The position numbers and the translations under genes are program-made. Positions 22,744 to 29,723 of a stretch of DNA of 29,723 nt are shown here, piece by piece. Each line of letters starts with the position of its first letter. Within the stretch, counting starts at the first letter, position 1. The DNA comes from JAZLJD01 sp045617725 (lineage in GTDB: Bacteria > Bacillota > Clostridia > Lachnospirales > Lachnospiraceae), in NCBI GenBank assembly GCA_045617725.1, contig JAZLJD010000068.1, positions 1-29,723 of the forward strand, written 5' to 3'. Below the pieces are notes generated by a model, which did not search any database, was not told the origin of the DNA, and worked only from the letters and a program-made list of their open reading frames with translations.

Positions 22744-24138
22744 TTACTGATTCTTGGCTTTTTCAAATACATCCTCAATGGTTCCTGCAAAAAGGAAGCA
22801 GCTCTCAGGGATGCTGTCGCATTCGCCGTCGAGAATCATCTTAAAGCCGCGAAGTGTCTCTTTAAGAGGTACATACTTGCCGGCAAGACCGGTGAACTGT
22901 TCTGCTACAGAGAAACTCTGAGACAGGAAACGCTGTACCTTACGAGCACGGTTAACGGTTGTTTTGTCTTCTTCGGAAAGTTCATCCATACCCATGATGG
23001 CGATGATATCCTGAAGTTCCTTATAACGCTGAAGTACCTGCTGTACCGCACGTGCAATTTCGTAGTGATCCTTACCTACGATTTCGGGTGTTAAGATACG
23101 GCTGGTAGAATCCAGAGGATCTACAGCGGGATAAATACCCTGGCTGGCGATATCACGGGAAAGAACGGTGGTAGCATCCAGATGGGTAAAGGTTGTTGCA
23201 GGTGCAGGGTCAGTTAAGTCATCCGCAGGTACGTAAACGGCCTGAATGGATGTGATGGAACCCTTTCTCGTAGAAGTAATACGCTCCTGCAGAGTACCCA
23301 TTTCAGTAGCAAGGGTGGGCTGATAACCTACTGCGGAAGGCATACGGCCAAGCAGAGCGGATACCTCGGAACCTGCCTGTGTGAAACGGAAAATATTGTC
23401 GATGAAGAGAAGCACGTCCTGATTCTTAACATCACGGAAGTATTCAGCCATGGTAAGTCCGGAAAGAGCAACTCGCATACGTGCTCCGGGGGGCTCATTC
23501 ATCTGACCATAGACTAACGCAGTCTTGTCAATAACGCCGCTTTCCTTCATTTCATTATACATATCGTTACCTTCACGGGTACGCTCGCCTACACCGGTGA
23601 AGATGGAGTATCCACCGTGCTCGGTAGCAACGTTGTGAATTAACTCCTGAATTAATACGGTTTTACCAACGCCGGCACCACCGAACAAACCGATTTTACC
23701 ACCCTTAGCGTAAGGGCAGATGAGGTCAACGACCTTGATACCGGTTTCGAGGATCTCGGTAGCTGCAGCCTGCTCTTCGTAAGCAGGTGCGGGACGATGG
23801 ATGCTCCAACGCTCCTCGGTAACCGGAGCGGGCTGATTATCAACCGGATCGCCTAAAAGGTTAAGAACACGTCCTAAGCATTCCTCACCAACGGGAACAC
23901 TGATAGGAGCACCGGTATCGGTTGCTTTCGTACCACGAACAAGACCGTCAGTGGAATTCATTGCGATACAGCGTACGGTATTGTCACCGATCTGCTGAGC
24001 AACCTCGGCTGTGAGCTTAACACCGTTCTTATCAATTTCAATGGCGTTTAAAAGCTGAGGCAGTTCATCAGGTTTGAAACGGATATCCAAAACGGGTCCG
24101 GTTACCTGAACGACCTCGCCAATGTGTAATTCGCTCAT
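22744..24138 (-). CDS. atpD: ATP synthase F1 beta subunit
   Basis: Catalytic beta subunit, 464 aa. Walker A GGAGVGKT (153-160), the GERTREGNDMYNEM segment, Walker B VLLFIDNIFRFTQAG, and the DELSEED loop (MDELSEEDK) that contacts gamma are all present. It binds and converts nucleotides at three sites of F1. SD AAGGAG precedes the ATG, and atpG ends 40 nt upstream. Nothing is missing compared with the family. Confidence 0.98.
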   Translation of the reverse strand: MSELHIGEVVQVTGPVLDIRFKPDELPQLLNAIEIDKNGVKLTAEVAQQIGDNTVRCIAMNSTDGLVRGTKATDTGAPISVPVGEECLGRVLNLLGDPVDNQPAPVTEERWSIHRPAPAYEEQAAATEILETGIKVVDLICPYAKGGKIGLFGGAGVGKTVLIQELIHNVATEHGGYSIFTGVGERTREGNDMYNEMKESGVIDKTALVYGQMNEPPGARMRVALSGLTMAEYFRDVKNQDVLLFIDNIFRFTQAGSEVSALLGRMPSAVGYQPTLATEMGTLQERITSTRKGSITSIQAVYVPADDLTDPAPATTFTHLDATTVLSRDIASQGIYPAVDPLDSTSRILTPEIVGKDHYEIARAVQQVLQRYKELQDIIAIMGMDELSEEDKTTVNRARKVQRFLSQSFSVAEQFTGLAGKYVPLKETLRGFKMILDGECDSIPESCFLFAGTIEDVFEKAKNQ

Positions 24139-24178
24139 TCTCGAATCTCCTTAATTATTTTTTGCAAAAAACAAACTA

Positions 24179-25042
24179 TCAGATGCCTTCGGCACCTCCA
24201 ACAATCTCTGTGATTTCCTGCGTAATACTTGCCTGGCGTGCACGATTGTAATGAAGATTGAGTTGTTCAATCATTTCCTCGGCATTGCTGGTTGCTGACT
24301 CCATGGCGGTACGTCTTGCTGCCTGCTCACTTGCGAGAGAGTCGCAGACACCGCCGTAGATGATTCCGGCAATGTATTCGGGAACGATGGTATCAAATAC
24401 TTCATTGCTGTCCGGCTCATAAAGAATCAGGTTACGGACAGGCTCGGTATCGTCGTCTTCCTCAGAAAGTAAATCCGTGAGGGGAAGAGCGGATACCGTG
24501 TGCGGTTGCTGGGAAAGCATGGACACAAATTCGGTGTATACCAATCGGATACTTCCGAAGGTTCCGTCTTTGAATTCCTTGCAGACCTGGTTCGCCATCT
24601 CAAAACAATCTGCAACGGAGATGCCTGCGATTTCGGCGAAATCGGTTGTAACAAGCTCTACGTTGTGACGTTTGTAGTAATCAACAGCTTTCTTACCGAT
24701 GGGAAGGACCATATAATCCTTGCCTGCGGCGTCAGCTTCCATACATTTAAAGAGGTTTGAGTTATAACCGCCTGCCAGTCCACGATCACCTGCTATAACG
24801 ATATAGCAGACTTTTTCGCTCTTCTTGGAAGGGCGGGTATAGATACTGGAAAAATCCGTATTGCCTTTTGCGATAGCACGCAAGGTGGAATACAACTCTC
24901 TAAAGTAGGGGCGGCAAGCCTCAGATCGCTCCTTGGCTCTACGCAGTTTGGAGGATGCTACCAGTTCCATAGCTTTTGTTATCTGCATAGTGCTTTGTAC
25001 ACTTTTGATACGCAGCTTAACTGCTTTCATATTGGCAGCCAT
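24179..25042 (-). CDS. atpG: ATP synthase F1 gamma subunit
   Basis: Central-stalk gamma subunit, 287 aa. The N-terminal helix starts MAANMKAVKLRIKSVQSTMQITKAMELVAS, and the C-terminal helix contains RRTAMESATSNAEEMI and NRARQASITQEITEIVGGAEG, the two parts of the rotating coiled coil. AGDRGLAGGYNSNLF is the conserved Rossmann-like part. It links the c-ring to the catalytic head. SD AAGGAGG; atpA ends 20 nt upstream. Confidence 0.97.
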   Translation of the reverse strand: MAANMKAVKLRIKSVQSTMQITKAMELVASSKLRRAKERSEACRPYFRELYSTLRAIAKGNTDFSSIYTRPSKKSEKVCYIVIAGDRGLAGGYNSNLFKCMEADAAGKDYMVLPIGKKAVDYYKRHNVELVTTDFAEIAGISVADCFEMANQVCKEFKDGTFGSIRLVYTEFVSMLSQQPHTVSALPLTDLLSEEDDDTEPVRNLILYEPDSNEVFDTIVPEYIAGIIYGGVCDSLASEQAARRTAMESATSNAEEMIEQLNLHYNRARQASITQEITEIVGGAEGI

Positions 25043-25062
25043 GTGGTTTCCTCCTTGTGAGA

Positions 25063-26583
25063 TTATCTAATGCTTAAAAAGTCGTTTGTGAAACGTTCCA
25101 GTGCAGCTTTCAAATGCTCTTCCGTTTCGGGCTCGAGCTTTCCGGTATCGCGGATTGCCTGCATTGCAACAGCTCCGTCAGTATCCGAATCGAGGAAGGA
25201 GAAGAGACCTGCTTCATACTCTTTTACGAGTTCTACGGGAACGGTAGCCAAAATGTTCTTGGTTACGGCGTAGATGATGGCAATCTGTTTCTCTACTGCA
25301 ATCGGAGAGTTCTGATTCTGCTTTAATACTTCTACGATACGAGCACCCTGATCCAAACGGGATTTGGTATCTGCATCAAGATCGGAACCGAACTGTGCGA
25401 AGGACTGAAGTTCACGATACTGTGAATAAATCAGCTTCAGAGTTCCGGCTACTTTCTTCATGGCCTTAATCTGTGCATTACCACCTACACGGGATACGGA
25501 GATACCGGGGTTAACTGCCGGCATAACACCGGAGTGGAACAACTCGGTCTCCAGGAAAATCTGGCCGTCGGTGATGGAAATAACGTTGGTAGGAATGTAT
25601 GCGGATACATCACCTGCCTGCGTTTCGATAATGGGCAATGCGGTTAAGGAACCGCCACCATGCTCGGCGTCAAGCTTGGCTGCACGCTCAAGAAGTCTTG
25701 AATGCAGGTAGAAGACATCACCGGGATAAGCTTCACGTCCGGGCGGACGACGAATCAGCAAGGAGAGTGCACGGTATGCAACTGCATGCTTACTTAAATC
25801 ATCGTAGATAACAAGAACGTGTTTGCCCTTGTACATAAAGTATTCACCCATAGCGCATCCGGAGTAAGGAGCAATGTACTGAAGCGGGCTTGCTTCAGAA
25901 GCGGTTGCTGCTACAACGATGGTGTAGTCCATAGCGCCGTTGCGGGTTAAGTTTTCAACTAAATTGGCTACGGTAGAACGTTTCTGGCCGATTGCTACGT
26001 AAATACAGATAACGTCCTTACCTTTCTGGTTAATAATGGTATCGGTTGCAATTGTGGTCTTACCGGTCTGACGGTCACCGATGATTAACTCACGCTGACC
26101 ACGTCCGATCGGAATCATGGAGTCGATTGCTTTGATACCGGTCTGCAGGGGCTCAAAAACGGATTGTCTTTCGCAGATACCGGGAGCGGGGCTCTCGATA
26201 GCACGATATTCTTCCGTTGCGATGGGACCTGCACCGTCAATCGGCTGGCCTAAGGCATTAACAACACGACCGATCATTGCATCACCTACCGGTACGGATA
26301 CGACCTTGCCGGTACGTTTAACTGTCTGTCCTTCACCAATCTTCTCATCGGAACCGAACAAAACGATGGAAACGCTGTTTTCTTCAAGGTTCTGTGCCAT
26401 ACCGAAGCTTCCGTCTTCGAACTCAAGCAGCTCACCTGCCATGCAGTTCACAAGGCCGCTGGCTCTGGCAATACCATCACCTACGTTTAATACAGTACCT
26501 GTTTCGTTCTGTTGTATCGAATTCTCATAATACTTGATCTGGCTGCGGATGACTTTGGATATTTCTTCGGGTTTTAATTGCAT
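25063..26583 (-). CDS. atpA: ATP synthase F1 alpha subunit
   Basis: Non-catalytic nucleotide-binding alpha subunit, 506 aa, the expected size. Walker A GDRQTGKT is at 169-176; the AYRALSLLIRRPPGREAYPGDVFY and RVGGNAQIKAMKKVAGTLK segments supply the arginine finger and family signature. It alternates with beta in the F1 hexamer. The SD is weak (GGATGGAATGAAG), possibly relying on coupling with atpH, which ends 15 nt upstream. Confidence 0.98.
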   Translation of the reverse strand: MQLKPEEISKVIRSQIKYYENSIQQNETGTVLNVGDGIARASGLVNCMAGELLEFEDGSFGMAQNLEENSVSIVLFGSDEKIGEGQTVKRTGKVVSVPVGDAMIGRVVNALGQPIDGAGPIATEEYRAIESPAPGICERQSVFEPLQTGIKAIDSMIPIGRGQRELIIGDRQTGKTTIATDTIINQKGKDVICIYVAIGQKRSTVANLVENLTRNGAMDYTIVVAATASEASPLQYIAPYSGCAMGEYFMYKGKHVLVIYDDLSKHAVAYRALSLLIRRPPGREAYPGDVFYLHSRLLERAAKLDAEHGGGSLTALPIIETQAGDVSAYIPTNVISITDGQIFLETELFHSGVMPAVNPGISVSRVGGNAQIKAMKKVAGTLKLIYSQYRELQSFAQFGSDLDADTKSRLDQGARIVEVLKQNQNSPIAVEKQIAIIYAVTKNILATVPVELVKEYEAGLFSFLDSDTDGAVAMQAIRDTGKLEPETEEHLKAALERFTNDFLSIR

Positions 26584-26598
26584 ATCTTCATTCCATCC

Positions 26599-27138
26599 TT
26601 ACATTATAGTTTCGTTAAGCTTCTTCTGAATGCCTGACAGACGACCTGCTACGGTTCCGTCAAGTTCATTGCCGTTCAGTTCAACTTTAAGTCCTGCCAG
26701 GACGCGAGGGTCAACTTTTACAGTAATTTCAACGGTCTTGCCGCTGATTTTCTCAAGTTTAGCCTTGAGCGCCGCCAGCTGCTCTTCTTTTAATGGAGCG
26801 GCACCGGTCACAATTGCTTCCGCAATGTTGTGGTCTTCGTTAAAGCGCTGCTTGTACATGGTACAGCAACCTTCAAATTCGTTTAATATGCCGCGTTCGC
26901 ATAACAGCTTCATAAAGCTGACGAGATACCGCTGTGCCTGATTGCCAAATGCCTCTTCAATCAATTTAAGACGTTCGTCTTTCTTGATGGAAGGCTCGGT
27001 CAAAAGCTTCATATATTCCGGATTCTCTCTAAAGAGATTCAGAATCACAGGGATCTCTTCCATTATTTCTTTTGTGAGTTGTTCTTCGGCGGCGAGATCA
27101 TAGAGACTGCCACCATAAACTCGGGCATACTCTGTCAT
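26599..27138 (-). CDS. atpH: ATP synthase F1 delta subunit
   Basis: Delta (OSCP-like) subunit of 179 aa. It starts MTEYARVYGGSLYDLA and shows the C-terminal signature VDPRVLAGLKVELNGNELDGTVAGRL. It joins the peripheral stalk to the top of F1. The ATG overlaps the atpF stop by 4 nt, indicating coupled translation of these two stalk subunits. Confidence 0.95.
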   Translation of the reverse strand: MTEYARVYGGSLYDLAAEEQLTKEIMEEIPVILNLFRENPEYMKLLTEPSIKKDERLKLIEEAFGNQAQRYLVSFMKLLCERGILNEFEGCCTMYKQRFNEDHNIAEAIVTGAAPLKEEQLAALKAKLEKISGKTVEITVKVDPRVLAGLKVELNGNELDGTVAGRLSGIQKKLNETIM

Positions 27139-27650
27139 GATTTCTCACCTACATTTTCAATAAACTCATCAATAAGTTTGGTATGATCTTCTTCACGGAT
27201 TTCCCGTTCAATTACTTTGCCGGCAATCTCCATAGCCATACTTCCGATTTCATCCTTGAGTTCGTTAACTGCTTTACGTCTTTCCTGTTGGATGTCGGCC
27301 TCTGCCTTCTCTTTCATACGAGCGGCACTTGAGGTGGCTTCTCGAAGAATCTCCTCGCTCTGCTGGGTTGCAGTCTTCTGAGCAGTAGAGATGATGTTGC
27401 TTGCTTCATCGTGAGCATCCTTGATGCTCTGCTCGTAGTCTGCTTTCATTGCGTAAGCTTCTTCACGTGTTTTGTTGGCTTCCTCTATTACGGAATCAGC
27501 CATAGCTTTACGTTTCGCAACGATTTCACGAATGGGCTTAAATAACCATTTCTTGACAGCCCACATCGTAATTAACAAGTTACATATCGTTACTATGAAG
27601 GTCCAGGGAACAGCTGCTACCAAATCTTGAACATTTTGTGCATCGTTCAT
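27135..27650 (-). CDS. atpF: ATP synthase F0 b subunit
   Basis: Peripheral-stalk b subunit of 171 aa. One N-terminal membrane helix (about 13-36, PWTFIVTICNLLITMWAVKKWLF) is followed by a long charged helix rich in Ala, Glu and Lys that dimerises. Only one b gene is present, so the stalk is a homodimer. SD AGGAGG (in TAACCTCCTG on the plus strand) precedes it; it overlaps atpH by 4 nt. Confidence 0.96.
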   Translation of the reverse strand: MNDAQNVQDLVAAVPWTFIVTICNLLITMWAVKKWLFKPIREIVAKRKAMADSVIEEANKTREEAYAMKADYEQSIKDAHDEASNIISTAQKTATQQSEEILREATSSAARMKEKAEADIQQERRKAVNELKDEIGSMAMEIAGKVIEREIREEDHTKLIDEFIENVGEKS

Positions 27651-27689
27651 TAATCTTCATAACCTCCTGTTGTTTTGTATCGGTTATGA

Positions 27690-27968
27690 TTAACCTAATT
27701 TCTTTAAGAAGATATTGGGTGCAACGAACATAAGAAGAAGTCCGGTTACGAAACCGTAAATACCGGTGGTCTCGGCGATTGCACAACCAAGTAACATGGT
27801 AGACTGTACGCTACCCTTGCATTCGGGCTGACGTCCGATTGCTTCCAAAGCTTTGGCTACGGCGTTACCTTCACCAATACCAGGTCCGATACCTGCGATA
27901 AGAGCAAGGCCTGCACCGATTGCACAGCCTGCAAGTGTAATACCTTTTGCGAGAATTGTCTGATCCAT
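27690..27968 (-). CDS. atpE: ATP synthase F0 c subunit with two-carboxylate ion site
   Basis: Rotor-ring c subunit of 92 aa with two membrane helices. Helix 1 holds GIGPGIGEG: Pro29 and, three residues further, Glu33, where Na+ enzymes usually have Gln and most H+ enzymes a small residue. Helix 2 has the essential Glu66 followed by Thr67 and Tyr71 (AETTGIYG). The PxxxE plus ET pattern matches the two-carboxylate Na+-binding site described for Fusobacterium nucleatum. The GRQPE loop (45-49) contacts gamma/epsilon. Cys50 and Cys62 are unusual extras. SD AGGAGG. Confidence 0.96.
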   Translation of the reverse strand: MDQTILAKGITLAGCAIGAGLALIAGIGPGIGEGNAVAKALEAIGRQPECKGSVQSTMLLGCAIAETTGIYGFVTGLLLMFVAPNIFLKKLG

Positions 27969-27992
27969 AAATGAATTCCTCCTAAAAATTAA

Positions 27993-28757
27993 TTATTCTT
28001 CTGCTTCTGCAGCATTGGCAATATACATGGTGGTCAACATACAGAAAATGAAGGCCTGCATAAAGCCGGAAAACCAGTCAAAGTAGACACTGGTGACAGC
28101 CGGGATTCCGACTGCGAATAAAGGAACGTTAGAGAGAAGATCTCCAACGAGACCGGGAATAAGTCCCAAAACTTTGTTGCTAAGCAAAGTCAGTGCTGAA
28201 TAAATCAGCGAGTCGATTACCACACCAGACAGAATATTACCGAAGTGACGGCAAGCCATGGAGATGGGAGTTGCCAGCTCGGAAAGAATATTGAAAGGTG
28301 TCATAATCGCAATAGGGGTAGTAAAGCCCTTGAGATATCCCCAGAAACCACTGACCTTAATCTTGTAAAAGGTAATCAGGCAGAATACGGTGATTGCCCA
28401 TGCGGCTTCTGTGTTGAGGTCGGCTGTCGGGCTCCATACGCCCACCAGACCCAAGAGGTTGGATATCAAACTGGTTGAAAACAGTGCTGCAACAAACGGA
28501 ATGAAGAAACGGAATCTTTCTCCCATGTTTCCGATAACAAAGTTATCTGCGATTTCGACGATCCATTCGGCAATCGCCTGTCGCTTGGAAACATTCTCAA
28601 CTTTCAGATTACGTGTTAAGAAAATGCACAGCCCGATAATGACCAGCATAACGATCCAGCTTACGAGAACCGTTTCGGTAATCTGAAAACGTCCCAATAC
28701 CGGTATGTCAAACGGTAATTCATAAAGAATTTTGGGACCACGAATATCAATTTCCAT
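27993..28757 (-). CDS. atpB: ATP synthase F0 a subunit
   Basis: Membrane stator subunit, 254 aa, with five to six helices, which forms the ion half-channels against the c-ring. The essential arginine is Arg170 in SMACRHFGNILSG, the clostridial form of the LRLFGN motif. SISNLLG-type and late PGLVGDLLSNVPLFAVGI and AFIFCMLTTMYIANA helices are present. The SD (GGAGGTG) lies in the last codons of the upstream atpI-like gene, spaced about 13 nt from the ATG, slightly long. Confidence 0.95.
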   Translation of the reverse strand: MEIDIRGPKILYELPFDIPVLGRFQITETVLVSWIVMLVIIGLCIFLTRNLKVENVSKRQAIAEWIVEIADNFVIGNMGERFRFFIPFVAALFSTSLISNLLGLVGVWSPTADLNTEAAWAITVFCLITFYKIKVSGFWGYLKGFTTPIAIMTPFNILSELATPISMACRHFGNILSGVVIDSLIYSALTLLSNKVLGLIPGLVGDLLSNVPLFAVGIPAVTSVYFDWFSGFMQAFIFCMLTTMYIANAAEAEE

Positions 28758-28762
28758 TGTGT

Positions 28763-29185
28763 CTACAGTTCACCTCCTACTTTGGTATTTTTGTTACACC
28801 CTCCCAGCTTTATGAAGATGGAAGGGAAAAAGAGAGGAACGATACCGGCCACGTACTGAAAACAGGGGGCCAGGATGGCGATTACCACCCAACCCATCTG
28901 AAGAACCGTACGCCACAGGTAGCTCTTCCTCATGGAGCTTAGTGCAGTTTTGTTATCCGCAAGATCTGTAACCTTTTGGATGGACAGACCCATTAGAAAA
29001 AAATTAAGGACAGCGATTGCACCACCACAGACGCCGCCTGAAAAAACAGTGTAATCAAAGGGAACGGAATCCTTATAAAGCAAATGCAACACGAAAAATA
29101 CAATCCACATCAGGATGATTCCGATGCCGGTTGCAATGGCAACGCTCTTGAGTTCCCTTATAATAATCGGTTCTGCTTTTATCAT
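28763..29185 (-). CDS. atpI: ATP synthase subunit I family protein
   Basis: Membrane protein of 140 aa with four predicted helices (about 17-38, 45-65, 90-105, 108-125), fitting the ATP-synt_I group found upstream of atpB. AtpI-type proteins help c-ring assembly or ion supply. Sequence conservation in this group is low, so I rely on size, helices and position. It follows the 89-aa gene by 11 nt and precedes atpB by 5 nt. Confidence 0.8.
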   Translation of the reverse strand: MIKAEPIIIRELKSVAIATGIGIILMWIVFFVLHLLYKDSVPFDYTVFSGGVCGGAIAVLNFFLMGLSIQKVTDLADNKTALSSMRKSYLWRTVLQMGWVVIAILAPCFQYVAGIVPLFFPSIFIKLGGCNKNTKVGGEL

Positions 29186-29196
29186 AAATCTCCCGA

Positions 29197-29466
29197 TTAA
29201 TGATGCGAGTTGAAGGATACCTTGTGCCTGGTATTCTCTTCTTCCCGTTTCGTCTTATTTGTTACGGATTTATAAAAGTTGTAAGCGGTCATCCCGGAGG
29301 AAAGTAATCCGAAGACAAAGCCGGGAATGTAAATCCAGGTGCCAAGACCGCATTTGGAGTCCAAAAGATAAGAAACCAGGAGGCAAAGAAGAAGGGGCGT
29401 AATCAGTGAAAAACCAAACTGAGCAATCCAGACGAATTGCCGTGCGAATTTGTTCAACTCCTTCAT
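29197..29466 (-). CDS. AtpZ-like small membrane protein, first gene of the atp operon
   Basis: Protein of 89 aa from the ATG at 29466, which has GAGGTG 5-6 nt upstream; an earlier in-frame start is not supported. Two membrane helices are visible (about 9-32 and 39-60: FVWIAQFGFSLITPLLLCLLVSYLL and TWIYIPGFVFGLLSSG), with a charged tail. This is the AtpZ (ATPase_gene1) pattern, often the first gene of F-ATPase operons, and proposed to pair with AtpI in Mg2+/Ca2+ uptake or assembly. I assign it by topology and place. Confidence 0.75.
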   Translation of the reverse strand: MKELNKFARQFVWIAQFGFSLITPLLLCLLVSYLLDSKCGLGTWIYIPGFVFGLLSSGMTAYNFYKSVTNKTKREEENTRHKVSFNSHH

Positions 29467-29500
29467 AGTCACCTCATAACCTAAATGTGCCATAATCGGT
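29467..29500 (-). other. Short gap upstream of the atp operon
   Basis: Only 34 nt separate the first atp gene from the repeat pair. It contains the SD and no sigma-A promoter that I can define; the operon promoter must be inside or beyond the repeats. Confidence 0.4.
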
Positions 29501-29611
29501 AGTGTGAAAAATGCAGGCATTTTTCACGCGACACTTTGTGTCGCAATCCGTAGCAGTTTCGCTGCAATGCAGTGAAGGGCTAAATATACCGGATTGCGAA
29601 ATGCGGGGATT
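29501..29611 (+). repeat. 111-bp structured dispersed repeat, copy B
   Basis: This copy is identical to copy A (12331-12441) except for two substitutions (C to T in the third hairpin, G to C next to the CGGATT arm). It has the same hairpins: GTGAAAAATGC/GCATTTTTCAC, GCGACAC/GTGTCGC, and AATCCG/CGGATT enclosing GCAGT-TTC-GCTGC (a G-T pair). It stands head-to-tail with copy C, upstream of and divergent from the atp operon. Confidence 0.92.
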
Positions 29612-29723
29612 AGTATGAAAAATGCAAAGCATTTTTCATGCGACACTTTGTGTCGCAATCCGTAGCAGTTTCGCTGCAATGCAGTGAAGGGCTAAATATA
29701 CCGGATTGCGAAATGCGGGGATT
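29612..29723 (+). repeat. 112-bp structured dispersed repeat, copy C (reaches window end)
   Basis: Directly follows copy B in the same orientation. The first hairpin here is ATGAAAAATGC with GCATTTTTCAT: the outer G-C pair has become A-T on both sides, a compensatory change. The loop is AAA instead of AG, a 1-nt insertion that shifts any reading frame. The rest equals copy B. It ends GCGGGGATT exactly at the window edge, so a further copy or a gene start may follow. Confidence 0.9.

Overview
The window looks like chromosomal core sequence from an anaerobic, Gram-positive member of the Clostridia, most plausibly a Lachnospiraceae-type organism. This is inferred from: the clusters rpsF-ssb-rpsR and gdpP-rplI-dnaB; a pyruvate formate-lyase system (pflB, pflA) with an 8-Fe ferredoxin; a DUF1858 protein; MecA; a complete F-type ATP synthase operon; cell-wall hydrolases of Gram-positive type; and consensus sigma-A promoters with strong SD sequences. 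I see no rRNA, tRNA, CRISPR array or intact insertion sequence.

Layout. 175-4327 (+): clostripain-like lipoprotein protease, membrane-anchored GH25 lysozyme, sirtuin deacylase and DUF951 protein, tightly spaced. 4431-5477 (+): rpsF-ssb-rpsR, closed by a terminator. 5619-9456 (+): gdpP (c-di-AMP phosphodiesterase), rplI, dnaB. 9534-9704 (-): a 56-aa ferredoxin, divergent from pflB with a promoter for each. 9977-13410 (+): pflB, a strong terminator, a 111-bp structured repeat, pflA and a DUF1858 protein. 13488-14324 (-): mecA. 14325-15133: about 0.8 kb with no intact gene but with promoters. 15134-17017 (+): SH3/GH18 wall hydrolase. 17130-20988 (+): sua5, rpiB, upp, comEB (dCMP deaminase) and a coiled-coil/SleB-type wall hydrolase. 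21263-21877 (-): a DUF6273 protein with its own promoter. 22331-29466 (-): atpZ-like, atpI-like, atpBEFHAGDC. 29501-29723: two tandem copies of the same 111-bp repeat, running to the window edge.

How the genes work together. Translation and replication genes (S6, SSB, S18, L9, DnaB) are interleaved with c-di-AMP turnover. Pyruvate cleavage to acetyl-CoA and formate is represented by PflB and its activase, with a ferredoxin close by. sua5 to comEB handle tRNA modification, pentose phosphate and pyrimidine salvage. The ATP synthase c subunit carries a second carboxylate (Glu33) besides the usual Glu66, which points to a Na+-coupled rotor.

The least explained signal is the 111-bp repeat. Three copies occur in under 30 kb, with nested hairpins and a compensatory base-pair change between copies. 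One copy sits directly against the pflA start codon and appears to supply its ribosome binding site.
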